Assembly (NCBI GenBank): GCA_964250805.1
Contig: CAXUHG010000078.1
Span: 1-26,288 of the forward strand
Reading direction: 5' to 3'
Source: JBBQVS01 sp964250805
GTDB taxonomy: Bacteria > Chloroflexota > Ktedonobacteria > Ktedonobacterales > Ktedonobacteraceae
DNA length: 26,288 nt
The notes beneath the pieces were generated by a model. It was not told the DNA's origin. It searched no databases and saw nothing but the letters and a program-made list of their open reading frames with translations. Below, in pieces: positions 1-8,569 of this stretch (within the stretch, counting starts at the first letter, position 1; each line of letters opens with the position of its first letter). Both the position numbers and the translations under genes were made by a program.

Positions 1-22
1 AGTGCAGGAATATACCTTTTTG

Positions 23-262
23 TTATTCATACTGTTTTAACATTTTATCCACTAAGTTAGCGATTTCGTGCCACAGATGGTGTTGATAATCAAGCATGCG
101 TGCCTGATTCTGGTCAAAATCTTTATTTGATGCATCACTACGAGCATTTTCCTCGAACTTCTTTGAGAGGGCAAGCGTTTTGTCGCCGCGCCCGTGTAGA
201 TAGGTGGAAAATTCGTGTAAATCCTTTAGAAGCGCATCAAGCTTCTCTTCGTTACCAGGCAT
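23..262 (-). CDS. small helical hypothetical protein (79 aa)
   Basis: Short complete ORF with an ATG start 8 nt after the stop of the AhpD-like gene; a GGAATAAGAGA stretch that includes that stop codon can serve as ribosome binding site, so translation is probably coupled. The protein is hydrophilic, rich in Lys, Glu, Asp and His, without signal peptide or membrane segment, and looks fully alpha-helical with heptad-like leucines. I do not recognise a family. Its position as the last gene of the run glcDE, 161-aa protein, AhpD-like protein suggests cotranscription with a redox gene, but no function can be read from the sequence. The tight spacing and codon-like composition favour a real gene; its size leaves some doubt. 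Confidence 0.6.
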   Translation of the reverse strand: MPGNEEKLDALLKDLHEFSTYLHGRGDKTLALSKKFEENARSDASNKDFDQNQARMLDYQHHLWHEIANLVDKMLKQYE

Positions 263-270
263 ATATTCTC

Positions 271-816
271 TTATTCCTTCTTGGGTTGTGTGAATGGGTA
301 CAATTGAAACGCATCCGCGAAGCGATTGAAAAAGTTGAATAGGCCAATCACGGTCGCCAGTTCTACGAGTTCACCGTCATTGAAATACAACTGTAACTCA
401 TCCCATAGCTCCTCGTCAACGTCGCGGGCACTGGTCGTCATAATCTCTGCGAAGCGCAGTGCAACCAATTCACGCGCAGTAAACACGTCCTGATGCTCGT
501 CCCTGTGATAGAGAGCATCGAGCAGGTCCTCGCTCACACCAATCTGCCTTGCCAAGACAGTATGAGTCTCCATTCAGTAGAAGCACGCGTTGACCTGTGA
601 AACGCGTATTGCCACCAGTTCTTTCAATTGTGGCTCAAGCGTACCTGTTCGCATCGCCGACTCTAACAAGCGTGCAGACTGCTCCATCAGGAGAGGACGA
701 TGCCCCATCACACGAAAGAGGGTGGACATGTTGGCAACGCCGGACAATTCTGTACTATCTGGTAGTTGTACAGTATCATCGGGGGGGATACGTGAGTGAG
801 GAGTTTCTTGTGTCAT
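271..816 (-). CDS. AhpD-like (carboxymuconolactone decarboxylase family) protein, candidate selenoprotein with CxxU motif
   Basis: Two abutting ORFs (816-574 and 573-271) form one 181-aa protein if the TGA at 576-574 is read as selenocysteine. The region around it reads RVSQVNACFY-U-METHTVLA, with Cys78, Sec81 and His85, which matches the AhpD core redox motif CxxCxxxH with Sec replacing the second Cys. The part after the TGA (TARELVALRFAEIMT, then a NFFNRFADA stretch) is also typical of the family, so homology runs through the stop. Known members are peroxidase-like or peroxidase-related enzymes that use this Cys pair. A hairpin at 560-544 lies where a bacterial SECIS is expected. The start ATG follows GAGAAGAGAA, 18 nt after the 161-aa gene. 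The alternative is a nonsense mutation or base error at a TGC/TGT codon. The sel genes needed for recoding are not in this window. Confidence 0.72.
544..560 (-). promoter_or_regulatory. putative bacterial SECIS hairpin
   Basis: On the minus strand, 13 nt after the in-frame TGA, CTGTCTT pairs with AAGGCAG (7 bp including one G-U pair) around a GGC loop. The first loop G is the 21st base after TGA; bacterial SECIS elements are known to carry a G at the start of the apical loop about 16-37 nt downstream of UGA. A lower CTCA/TGAG pairing across an internal loop could extend the stem. The hairpin is seen directly; its function is inferred. Confidence 0.55.
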
Positions 817-834
817 TCGTTCTCTTCTCAGTAG

Positions 835-1320
835 TTAAAATACTGGATGCATCGTGCGCCACGAACTAGGCTGAGCAACAATAACCGCAGGTGCCCAGCC
901 CTGCTCGCCGTACAAAATATCACTCTTCCATTTGGGATTTTTTTGTAGGAATTGGTAGCGTACCTGCCAATGTTGACCTATTTTTTGCTTCTCGTGATAC
1001 GCAGTATCCAGACCCAGTTGAAAGGTAAGCAACTGAGCGTAGTAGGGCTGTAGGCGGTACTCCATTTCATCAGTATCTAGCTCATGGTCGGTAAAGGATA
1101 ACTGCAAGTCGAAACAATAGGGATAGTGCATCACTTCTGGATCGCGGTCCTCTTCATCAGCGTAATGAATGAGAAGAAGCATACCCAACATCTCGAACTG
1201 GCAGTATGGTTCACCGGAAAACGCATGCTCTTTGAATGGAGGCAAAGAGAATAGATTCCGCATCTCCGTGGCGAGTTGCTGTAGTGATTTTTCCGTCTTG
1301 ATACAGATTTGAAACGACAT
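835..1320 (-). CDS. hypothetical protein (161 aa)
   Basis: Complete ORF with a strong ribosome binding site (AAGGAG, 8 nt before ATG). It starts 59 nt after the glcDE stop and ends 18 nt before the AhpD-like start, so it sits in the middle of a same-strand run. The protein is soluble, acidic in the middle (HYADEEDRDPEV) and rich in aromatic residues (many Tyr, Phe, Trp), with no transmembrane segment or signal peptide. The mix of short hydrophobic strands suggests an alpha/beta fold. I do not recognise a family and assign no function; its placement beside redox genes is the only hint. Confidence 0.75.
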   Translation of the reverse strand: MSFQICIKTEKSLQQLATEMRNLFSLPPFKEHAFSGEPYCQFEMLGMLLLIHYADEEDRDPEVMHYPYCFDLQLSFTDHELDTDEMEYRLQPYYAQLLTFQLGLDTAYHEKQKIGQHWQVRYQFLQKNPKWKSDILYGEQGWAPAVIVAQPSSWRTMHPVF

Positions 1321-1379
1321 ACGAATAGCTCCTTGGCGGATGCAGGAGGTAAGTCAATGTATAGCCCATCTTACGACCG

Positions 1380-3944
1380 TTATAGAACGCTGTCAAGATA
1401 GTTCTCATCTCCATGTAGTATACCAGCAGGGTCCCAACGTCGTTTGAGTCGCTGCATCACGTCAAGTGCCTGTGGTCGATAGCCCCAGCGGTCAATAGTA
1501 TGTATATCCTCCACAAGACGTATAACTGCCGCATATCCTTGCATTGCTAGTGCAGACCTCCGCAAAGCTGTTACCCATACACCTATCTCACCTGTATCTT
1601 TTCCAACATAGAGACAACCACTATTCATATCAGCACTATATTTGGCACTAAAAAGTTCACTGTTCTCTTGCATATATGCAGGTAAATTGCTAGCAGGCAC
1701 ACCTACACGAACAACCGTCCCTGATGCCAGCGTTCGCGCCCATACCTCGCTTCCAGCTATGTCAACCTCACGTATCAGTGCATTCGCTGCCTTCAGAGTA
1801 CTATGTACCTGCTCTAATTCGGCCTCTACATCCTCGCTAAGTCCCTCCGCAGTGTAGAGTAGCATACTTGTGCTATCTTCTCCATTACAGATCACTACAG
1901 CTGAGGCAGTGAGGGCGAGTGGTAAAACGAGGCGGGCACAATCGAGTGCTTGCTGTAGCGTATAGGTTGGCACGAGCAAAGTACGTCGTACACGTGGCTG
2001 TGCGAAAAATTTGAGCGTAACGTCGGTGATAAGTCCCAGTGTGCCATGTGAACCAATGAACACCTTCGTCAGATCGTAGCCCGCCACATTCTTGACAATG
2101 GGCCGCCCCGTCCGAATTACGCGTCCATCGGGAAGGGCAACTGTTGTACACAGGACGAGATCGCGAATTGCACCATAGCGCATACGAAGAGGAGCATTGA
2201 CGTTCGCGGCAACAACTCCACCTATCGTGGCATTGGGCCAAGGCGAGAGCAGTGGCAGATACTTTCCCTCTTGCGCAAGAAAGGCTTGTATCTCGGCAAG
2301 CGGTGTACCAGCACCTACCGTGATATACATATCTTCAGGCGCATACTTCTTAATGCCCGACATTGCACTTGTCGTTATACGCGTCATAGACTCGCAGGTC
2401 TTATGAGAATCGTTGCTGATATATGCCTGTTTGTGTGCCTGAGAGAGGGCTAATAAAGCCTGAGTCGCCTCTTCTGTCGATTCAGGTGCGAGAAGCGCGT
2501 CTGCATGTGCATGAAAAAAATCGTTGTTGGCCTGTTGTCTCTCAAATGGTAGCGCATTATCTCCCGACATAGGAAAAACCTTACCAGGATTCAGGATATG
2601 AGAGGGGTCGAAGACGGATTTGATATCCTCCATTGCTTGCAGTTCTGCTGGCGTGTGCATAATCGTCATAAATTCGCGTTTCTCGATGCCAACGCCGTGT
2701 TCACCAGTGAGGCTACCATCCATTTCGACGCTGCATTGCACCATCTCGCGCCCAGCAGCATGCACCCGTCTCATAAGTGCCGCATCGCGTTCATCTGGTA
2801 TGAGAATCATGGGATGTAGATTACCGTCACCTGCGTGCATGAGGTGTCCCACACGCAAAGCATATTTCTCACAGATTGGGTCAACAGCTGCGAGGATTTC
2901 GCGTAGGCGGCTCCGCGGTACGGTGATATCAACCGTGTAGTGAGCAGGTGTCAGACGTGCAATGGCACCCGCGACGCTCTTGCGAGCAAGCCAGATTTTG
3001 TAGCGTTCCTCTTCAGTGTGGGCAATGCGGATCTCACGTACTCCTTTAGCCTTGAGCAGTTGTTCAATCTCGTCGCTTTGTGCATCGAGGCCAGCGGGAT
3101 AGCCGTCAACCTCAATAATTAGAATCGCACCTGCATCAAGAGGAAGACCGGCATGTGCAAACGGCTCGGCGATGTTAGTGATTTTCTGATCCATCATCTC
3201 CATCGTCGCGGGTATTAGTCCAGCAGCAATAATAGCTGAAACAGCGTCCGCCGCCTGCTCAACACTCTCGAAAATTGCCAGCATTGTTCGCACGCCAGGA
3301 GGATTACGTAAAAGGCGTGCCGTGATCGAGGTAATCAACGCAAGCGTACCCTCACTCCCTGTAATCAGCCCACACAGGTCATATTCTGGATAATCTACGG
3401 CACGCCCACCCACACGGACTTGTTGCCCATCAGCCAATACAACGTCAAGACCAATAATATAATTTGTCGTCACACCGTACTTGAAGCAGTGAGGACCGCC
3501 GGAGTTTTCCGAGACATTACCACCAATCGTCGAAGCACGCTGACTAGCGGGATCGGGAGGAAAATAGAGTCCATGTCGTTTTGCCTGTTCGTCCAAACGT
3601 AGATTAATCACGGCGGGTTCACTCGTGATGCTTCGCCCCAGTACATCAACGTCGAGAATGCGGTTCATCTTGGCGAACTCAAGAATCACGCCTCCACGAT
3701 CAGCGACAGCACCGCCGGACAAGCCCGTACCAGCCCCACGCGCGATAAGCGGCACACCATGCTCAGCCGCCCATTGCACCACGCGCACTACATCCTCTAC
3801 CGAACGCGGAAACACCACCGCCTCCGGTTGTCCCCTGTCCATACCCGCATCGACCTCATAGACCAGCAGAGCAGTCCGATCAGTAAACACCTGTCCTTGC
3901 GGCAAAAGCGACTGAAGCGAACGAAGTAACGAAGTTTGTAGCAT
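1380..3944 (-). CDS. glcDE: glycolate-oxidase-type FAD-linked dehydrogenase, GlcD-GlcE fusion (854 aa)
   Basis: Two FAD-binding type-4 (PCMH) flavoprotein modules in one chain. Residues about 1-460 are GlcD-like: the FAD-binding stretch GAGTGLSGGA (70-79), STIGGNVSENSGG, then the C-terminal catalytic region with HAGDGNLHP and TGEHGVG. Residues about 480-854 are GlcE-like: ATIGGVVAANVNAP, then RPIVKNVAGYDLTKVFIGSHGTLGL. In Escherichia coli GlcD and GlcE are separate subunits that act with the iron-sulfur protein GlcF to oxidise glycolate to glyoxylate at the membrane quinone pool. No glcF is visible here. The start ATG is preceded by AAAGG at about 9 nt. Substrate could be glycolate, D-lactate or another 2-hydroxy acid; the fused D-E order favours glycolate. 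The glyoxylate-to-glycine link with gcv genes 20 kb away is suggestive only. Confidence 0.9.
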   Translation of the reverse strand: MLQTSLLRSLQSLLPQGQVFTDRTALLVYEVDAGMDRGQPEAVVFPRSVEDVVRVVQWAAEHGVPLIARGAGTGLSGGAVADRGGVILEFAKMNRILDVDVLGRSITSEPAVINLRLDEQAKRHGLYFPPDPASQRASTIGGNVSENSGGPHCFKYGVTTNYIIGLDVVLADGQQVRVGGRAVDYPEYDLCGLITGSEGTLALITSITARLLRNPPGVRTMLAIFESVEQAADAVSAIIAAGLIPATMEMMDQKITNIAEPFAHAGLPLDAGAILIIEVDGYPAGLDAQSDEIEQLLKAKGVREIRIAHTEEERYKIWLARKSVAGAIARLTPAHYTVDITVPRSRLREILAAVDPICEKYALRVGHLMHAGDGNLHPMILIPDERDAALMRRVHAAGREMVQCSVEMDGSLTGEHGVGIEKREFMTIMHTPAELQAMEDIKSVFDPSHILNPGKVFPMSGDNALPFERQQANNDFFHAHADALLAPESTEEATQALLALSQAHKQAYISNDSHKTCESMTRITTSAMSGIKKYAPEDMYITVGAGTPLAEIQAFLAQEGKYLPLLSPWPNATIGGVVAANVNAPLRMRYGAIRDLVLCTTVALPDGRVIRTGRPIVKNVAGYDLTKVFIGSHGTLGLITDVTLKFFAQPRVRRTLLVPTYTLQQALDCARLVLPLALTASAVVICNGEDSTSMLLYTAEGLSEDVEAELEQVHSTLKAANALIREVDIAGSEVWARTLASGTVVRVGVPASNLPAYMQENSELFSAKYSADMNSGCLYVGKDTGEIGVWVTALRRSALAMQGYAAVIRLVEDIHTIDRWGYRPQALDVMQRLKRRWDPAGILHGDENYLDSVL

Positions 3945-3993
3945 TACGGGTGCCTTTCTGATGATGCAAACCTATAGACAATTTGGTCATTTT

Positions 3994-4022
3994 ATTATAC
4001 GCCATACGCTGAATATGGTCAT
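3994..4022 (-). promoter_or_regulatory. sigma-70-like promoter for glcDE
   Basis: On the minus strand a TATAAT -10 box (3999-3994) lies 17 bp from ATGACC (4022-4017), which matches the -35 consensus at 4 of 6 positions. It sits in the divergent gap between glcDE and the 275-aa gene, about 50 bp before the glcDE start. Confidence 0.5.
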
Positions 4023-4093
4023 GTGCAAACACACTTGCATGCAATTGTGATACTATAGAATCTCGTAAAGACGATTTCATGCTAAAGGATGAC

Positions 4094-4921
4094 ATGATGG
4101 AGCAAGAGCTAGAAGACCGTTTGCGAGGAGCAAATAAAGAATCCCTGCTTCTACTCATACAGGAACTTGCGAGACGCTATCCATTGTTACAAACCGAGAT
4201 TGCAATGCTCATAGACAAGAACAACTCTGCCATATCGTTGCCCTCTAAAGAGGACGAGATGAGTGGAGATATCAGTGAGGATTGGGATTTTAGCGGTGAC
4301 GAACCGACTACGCTTCAACCCATCTCAGCACCGCTTTTACCTATACTAGATTACGAAGCTTGTAAGCAACGTGTTACCGGTTATCTTGCACGTCTACAAC
4401 AGGGAGAGACGCTTCAAGTCCTCGCGAACGACTTGAATATGCTTTTAGATGAGGTGGAGACGCGTGCGGAACATCACGACTATCATGAAGCAATGGGTGT
4501 CTATGCTATTGTGCTAGATGAACGGCTGGCGGAACGCGACGCGAAACTTACCCAAATGTTCGATAAGGCTATCGACGACATCATGCCTATCTTAGAGACG
4601 CTGCTCAGTGAAGCAAGCAGCAACATGTTGTTTGAAACGTCCACGTTGACACCGCTCCTCACGCCAGAGATGCGCCAGGAGTGGCTAAAGCGACTCTTCG
4701 CGCTCTGGTTACACCGCCTGGATGCCCATTATATTGAAGAGAATGTACCAGAGATCATGCTGAATGTCGCTTGGAGCGAAGATGTTGCTTTGCTACGAAG
4801 CCTCGTACAGGGCGAACTGCAACAACAACCAAGCAACGAACATTCAAATATCGTCGATTTCACGCGCCAATATCGTACAAGAACGCTTGATAAATTCCTG
4901 AGAGAGTTGCCACGCCCATAG
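4094..4921 (+). CDS. hypothetical helical protein (275 aa)
   Basis: An ORF opens at ATG 4079, but the AAAGGA at 4084-4089 sits only 4 nt before ATG 4094 and 7 nt before ATG 4097, so the start is taken at 4094 (MMEQELEDRL). No good site precedes 4079. The protein is soluble and strongly helical: an N-terminal leucine-rich segment (ESLLLLIQELARRYPLL), an acidic linker near residues 50-80, then helical repeats rich in Leu, Glu and Arg. No signal peptide, membrane segment or catalytic motif was found and I do not recognise the family. It stands alone between the divergent glcDE gene and the chemosensory operon, ending about 190 bp before the latter, which has its own promoter. Confidence 0.8.
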   Translation: MMEQELEDRLRGANKESLLLLIQELARRYPLLQTEIAMLIDKNNSAISLPSKEDEMSGDISEDWDFSGDEPTTLQPISAPLLPILDYEACKQRVTGYLARLQQGETLQVLANDLNMLLDEVETRAEHHDYHEAMGVYAIVLDERLAERDAKLTQMFDKAIDDIMPILETLLSEASSNMLFETSTLTPLLTPEMRQEWLKRLFALWLHRLDAHYIEENVPEIMLNVAWSEDVALLRSLVQGELQQQPSNEHSNIVDFTRQYRTRTLDKFLRELPRP

Positions 4922-4936
4922 AAATCTCTTGTTTTC

Positions 4937-4954
4937 TTGCAACAATTGTTGCAA
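4937..4954. promoter_or_regulatory. perfect 18-bp palindrome, possible operator
   Basis: TTGCAACAATTGTTGCAA is its own reverse complement. It lies 16 bp after the 275-aa gene and about 90 bp before the chemosensory promoter. Perfect short palindromes of this type are typical binding sites of dimeric repressors such as MarR or TetR proteins; the regulator is unknown. There is no T-tract, so a terminator is less likely. Confidence 0.4.
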
Positions 4955-5044
4955 TGTTTTACGTTTGTATGGTAACATCAGTAGCGTGTAACTCTACTGT
5001 CAAAGAGCAAAATTCCTGCAAGTAGTACTCATTGGTAGAAAAAC

Positions 5045-5073
5045 TTGCGAAATTTTGCATGTTTCGGTACAAT
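5045..5073 (+). promoter_or_regulatory. sigma-70-like promoter of chemosensory operon
   Basis: TTGCGA (5045-5050), a 17-bp spacer, then TACAAT (5068-5073). It lies about 40 bp before the start of the response regulator gene, with AGGAAAG and AAGAAAG in the leader. Confidence 0.6.
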
Positions 5074-5114
5074 TTTGAGAGTCTTGTGCAGGAAAGACAA
5101 GAAAGAAATGAGTC

Positions 5115-5510
5115 ATGAGTAAATTTATTATGGTGATTGACGACTCACCGACTGTACGTAAAATTATCGAGACATGTCTGAGAAGAGAAGAATTTGATGT
5201 CCGTGGTTTTACAGATGGTGTGGAGGCGATGCGCTGGATCACGAACGACTCAGAGGCACGTGTCCCTGATCTTGTCTTGCTTGACATCGGTCTCCCTAAA
5301 ATGGATGGTTACGAAGTTGCACGCCGTTTGAAAGCAAAACCTGCATTCAACAATACCATCATCATCATGCTCTCAAAACGCGATGGTGTGATTGACAGAC
5401 TCAAAGGGCGCCTTGCAGGTGCCAAGGACTACATTACGAAGCCATTCAAAACACAGGAGCTTATCGCGGTCATTCAGGAGCAACTGAATGTGCCTTCACC
5501 AACTAATTAA
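5115..5510 (+). CDS. single-domain response regulator (CheY/PilG-like, 131 aa)
   Basis: Stand-alone receiver domain. The acidic pair is Asp9-Asp10 in MVIDDSPTVRK, the phospho-acceptor is Asp57 in VLLDIGLP, and the conserved Lys109 lies in YITKPF. There is no output domain. Receivers of this PilG/CheY type take phosphate from a CheA-type kinase and bind a motor or pilus component. The gene is first in an operon with a CheW-like adaptor and a CheA-like hybrid protein, which supports a chemosensory or pilus-control role. Start: ATG with purine-rich AGGAAAGACAAGAAAG upstream. No pil or flagellar structural genes are present in the window, so the target is unknown. Confidence 0.92.
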   Translation: MSKFIMVIDDSPTVRKIIETCLRREEFDVRGFTDGVEAMRWITNDSEARVPDLVLLDIGLPKMDGYEVARRLKAKPAFNNTIIIMLSKRDGVIDRLKGRLAGAKDYITKPFKTQELIAVIQEQLNVPSPTN

Positions 5511-5541
5511 CGTTAGATGCAGTAATCGAGGCTGAAGAAGA

Positions 5542-6195
5542 ATGGAAGATGCCCCAACGCCCCCTCTCTCTCCTGCTGAATATGCAACATACCTGGAAAG
5601 CATGAGCAATGAGAATTTCTGGAAGCATGCGAAGGCTCTTGCAGCACATTCGACGCGCCCAATGCAAGAGAACGTATTCAATGTATCTTCCGCCTCTTCT
5701 CCCTTAACGAATCTCTGCATCACCTGTTTTATAAGAGGTGGAGGGAGTTGTGTGCTTCCCTTCACCTTAATTCGTACAATACTGCCCATTTCGCAACGTA
5801 TTACTCGTTTGCCCGATGTCCCTCCCTGGGTAACTGGTATTCTCTCCTGGCGCGGCGAGACAATGGTAGCTATTGACCTGTGTTCCTACATCACACAAAG
5901 AGAGCTTCCACCTCTACAAGAACGTATCACCCTTGTTGCAAGGTATGACGATATATGGCTCGCATTTTGCGTATTAGGCATCGACGAGACACCTATAGAG
6001 GTGAACTTAGAGCAGGTGGTAGCATTTACGCCCCCTCCTCTTCCTGAGTTGGAAAATGCACTACCTCCGCGTGGCATTGTTGGTGCATTGAAACAGAAAG
6101 ACACAACAATATCTTTTACACCGCTCGTGCTTGATGTTCCAGGAATTTTCAAAGACATTATGCAGCGTATAGAGAGTCGAGACACTCATGTCTGA
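5542..6195 (+). CDS. CheW-like adaptor protein (217 aa)
   Basis: Residues about 55-205 form a CheW domain: a FIRGGGSCVLPFTLIRTILP strand-turn, the segment PDVPPWVTGILSWRGETMVAIDL (written here only as a position guide around residues 90-112), and a later strand pair ending in VLDVPGIF. CheW domains couple receptors to CheA kinases. The N-terminal 50 residues are an unassigned extension containing the short helical stretch YLESMSNENFWKHAK. The gene starts 31 nt after the response regulator with a GAAGAAG ribosome site and overlaps the start of the next gene by 8 nt, so all three are likely translated as a unit. Confidence 0.85.
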   Translation: MEDAPTPPLSPAEYATYLESMSNENFWKHAKALAAHSTRPMQENVFNVSSASSPLTNLCITCFIRGGGSCVLPFTLIRTILPISQRITRLPDVPPWVTGILSWRGETMVAIDLCSYITQRELPPLQERITLVARYDDIWLAFCVLGIDETPIEVNLEQVVAFTPPPLPELENALPPRGIVGALKQKDTTISFTPLVLDVPGIFKDIMQRIESRDTHV

Positions 6196-8569
6196 AGAAC
6201 CCTTCTCCTTTGAGGATGAAAATGATGAGAATGGCGAAGCACAACTGTCTGCTGAGGATCGGGCAATACTCGATGCATTCGACGCTCTCGATACGGTAGC
6301 TCCAAATGATGATACAGTGCCGTCTCTTTCGCAGCCTCATGACGAGGAGTTTTCCGATATTCATATGCTTTATCTCTTTGTTGCAGAGATGGATGAAGAC
6401 ATCGCACAGATGAAGCGTGCGCTGAGTCAATTGGAGCAAAGTGATACGCCTGGTACTCTTAATATGAAGGGATTCGACACGTTAAGCCGTGTCGCGCATA
6501 AGGTTCGGGGTACAGCGGGAGCAATGGAGTGCCATGCAATGGCGGCTATTGCACGCCATATCGAAGATATAGTCAAAAAAATTCAGAGTAACACGCTTCT
6601 TCCGTTACTCGGACTGAACGCACTTGTCCAGGCAGTACTGGCTCTTGAGGTAACACTTCAGAACCTACTTACCACTGGAGAAGAGGATAGTGCGCCGCTG
6701 ACTGCTTTGGAGCAAGAGATTGAGCAACTTACTGCTTCCATCGCTCCACTCGATGCAAATTCTTTGGACGAAGTGGCATTATCAGCAAAAACGGATGGAG
6801 CAAGTACGCTTCAGGCCGAGGAAGACAAGCAATGTGAGCAGGCAATGCAATCTTTGCCGCTCTTACCATCAAGTATCCATGTTGATGCACAACGCTTTGA
6901 ACAACTCTTGATGCATGCAGAGCATAACGCGGAAATACGTAACCCCTTAGAAGATGCACAGGAACAGGTCAAAATCGCACTGAGTGAACTTCACAACGCA
7001 CAACTACGTCTGCAACAACTCGAAGGCTCTCTCCTATCGCTCACAATGCCGATTCGTCCATCTCGACAAGAGCCGCATTTACCAGCTTCTTCACTGGTTG
7101 AGCGCACGCTAAAAAACGTTACCTTCTACCAGGGAACACCTCTTGCAAAAAAGCTCAAGCTACGTTCGCAAGCACTAAAATATGATCAAGAGACGACATG
7201 GGACGAACTAGAGCTTGAGCGCTTCAGCGAGCGTGACACCATTGTTCGCTCGTTGAGTGCGGCTATCGCAGAAGTGACACTTGCCTCTACACGTACACAG
7301 AGTGCCTACGCTCGCCTTCATCAAATCACACAACAATTCGTGCAACAAACAACTCTTGTACATGACTCTCTTCACCAGTTACGATTGACGCCGCTTCGAG
7401 TCTTGTTGCCACGCATTCAGAGCATTCTCGACAACAGTGAGTTACGCCTACGCTTCGAGATGATTGGCGAGACAACCGAAATCGACCAAGATATTCTTGA
7501 TGCATTGGCCTCGCCCTTACTTCGTCTGCTTCGCACTTGCTTGAGCAGTGTTCCATCCGAGGAGGCAAACGATGAGCCGTATCACGTCTGGCTGTATGCT
7601 CATGCTCTAGGGAACGAAGTGACGCTCGAACTAGGTTTTTCGATGACCATTCAAGGAGGCGCGTTAGATACTGCACAAGCCTCCATGCAACAGCTTGGTG
7701 CGTCCGTAGAGTCGCATCGTAATAGCGAGAGCGGAGTTAGTTTTTTCGTGCGCTTCCCGCGTTCGCAAGGGACGGTACACGGCCTTCTCGTGCGTGTTGG
7801 GCAGGAGCAAGTAATCCTGCCCTTTTCTCAGGTACAGCGTGTTGGCGACATAAAGCATGAGACACTTGACATTGTGTATCGTCTCTACAAACTACTGGAT
7901 TTCCCACCAGCTTCTGAAGCACAAAGTAGTATCATGCCTGTTGTCGTACTGCCTCAAGGACGTTCACGTCTGGTTGCAGGTATTATTGTGGATGAGGTCA
8001 TCGGTGATGTCGAGATCGTCGTCAAGCCACTCAATAAAAGTCTGAAACGTCCAGGCATTGCTGGCACCGCGCTTAATGGCAAAGGAGATATCCTACTGTT
8101 GCTTGACATTCCAGAGCTGCTGAAATACTACACAACTGTACGCCGTCACCAGATACCAGATGTTGACGAGGAACCTAGAGAGCAGAAGACACAACATCTC
8201 GTACTTATCGCCGATGACTCTACACTGCTCCGCAAATCGTTGAATCAGACCCTGACATACGCGAATTATAAAACGGTTGAAGCGAGCGACGGCTTAGAGG
8301 CATTGGATAAACTCACGCAAAATCCACCCGACATCTTCCTACTTGATATGGAGATGCCGAATTTGAACGGCTACGACCTGCTCAGCATCATGAGCGTCTA
8401 CCCCGAACTGATGGATGTCAAGGTTATCATGCTCACTTCACGTACCACCGAAAAGCACAAGCAGCACGCGCTCGACCTCGGTGCCCACGCCTTTTTAACA
8501 AAACCCTGTCCACAAGATGTCCTCTTAGAGACAATCGCGGGGTTATTATCAACAGCAGGGCAAAAATAA
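6188..8569 (+). CDS. CheA/PilL-like hybrid histidine kinase with degenerate ATPase domain (793 aa)
   Basis: Domain order: acidic N-terminal tail; Hpt domain with His104 in VAHKVRGTAG; long helical linker; a helical dimerisation and HATPase-like region (about 390-540) recognised by LHQLRLTPLRVLLPRI and TEIDQDILDALASPLLRLLR; CheW-like regulatory domain (about 545-660, with VILPFSQVQRVGD and GKGDILLLLDIPELL); and a C-terminal receiver (from about 677) with Asp720 in LLDMEMPN and Lys772 in FLTKPC. In active CheA proteins the HATPase carries an N-box (LLRNAVDHG) and a DxGxG loop. Here the N-box site reads LLRTCLSSVP and no DxGxG or second glycine box is seen. The protein keeps phosphotransfer and receiver parts but may not bind ATP, so it may act as a phosphorelay scaffold or pair with another kinase. 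No receptor, CheR or CheB gene is adjacent. Confidence 0.85.
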   Translation: MSEEPFSFEDENDENGEAQLSAEDRAILDAFDALDTVAPNDDTVPSLSQPHDEEFSDIHMLYLFVAEMDEDIAQMKRALSQLEQSDTPGTLNMKGFDTLSRVAHKVRGTAGAMECHAMAAIARHIEDIVKKIQSNTLLPLLGLNALVQAVLALEVTLQNLLTTGEEDSAPLTALEQEIEQLTASIAPLDANSLDEVALSAKTDGASTLQAEEDKQCEQAMQSLPLLPSSIHVDAQRFEQLLMHAEHNAEIRNPLEDAQEQVKIALSELHNAQLRLQQLEGSLLSLTMPIRPSRQEPHLPASSLVERTLKNVTFYQGTPLAKKLKLRSQALKYDQETTWDELELERFSERDTIVRSLSAAIAEVTLASTRTQSAYARLHQITQQFVQQTTLVHDSLHQLRLTPLRVLLPRIQSILDNSELRLRFEMIGETTEIDQDILDALASPLLRLLRTCLSSVPSEEANDEPYHVWLYAHALGNEVTLELGFSMTIQGGALDTAQASMQQLGASVESHRNSESGVSFFVRFPRSQGTVHGLLVRVGQEQVILPFSQVQRVGDIKHETLDIVYRLYKLLDFPPASEAQSSIMPVVVLPQGRSRLVAGIIVDEVIGDVEIVVKPLNKSLKRPGIAGTALNGKGDILLLLDIPELLKYYTTVRRHQIPDVDEEPREQKTQHLVLIADDSTLLRKSLNQTLTYANYKTVEASDGLEALDKLTQNPPDIFLLDMEMPNLNGYDLLSIMSVYPELMDVKVIMLTSRTTEKHKQHALDLGAHAFLTKPCPQDVLLETIAGLLSTAGQK

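Noticed and set aside
574..816. AhpD-like region as two independent genes
   Set aside because: The split falls exactly on the second redox residue and the downstream half starts in mid-motif (METH), so one recoded or broken gene fits better.
1211..1414. Minus-strand ORF bridging glcDE and the 161-aa gene
   Set aside because: It overlaps both genes in a different frame; the 161-aa ORF has the clear ribosome site.
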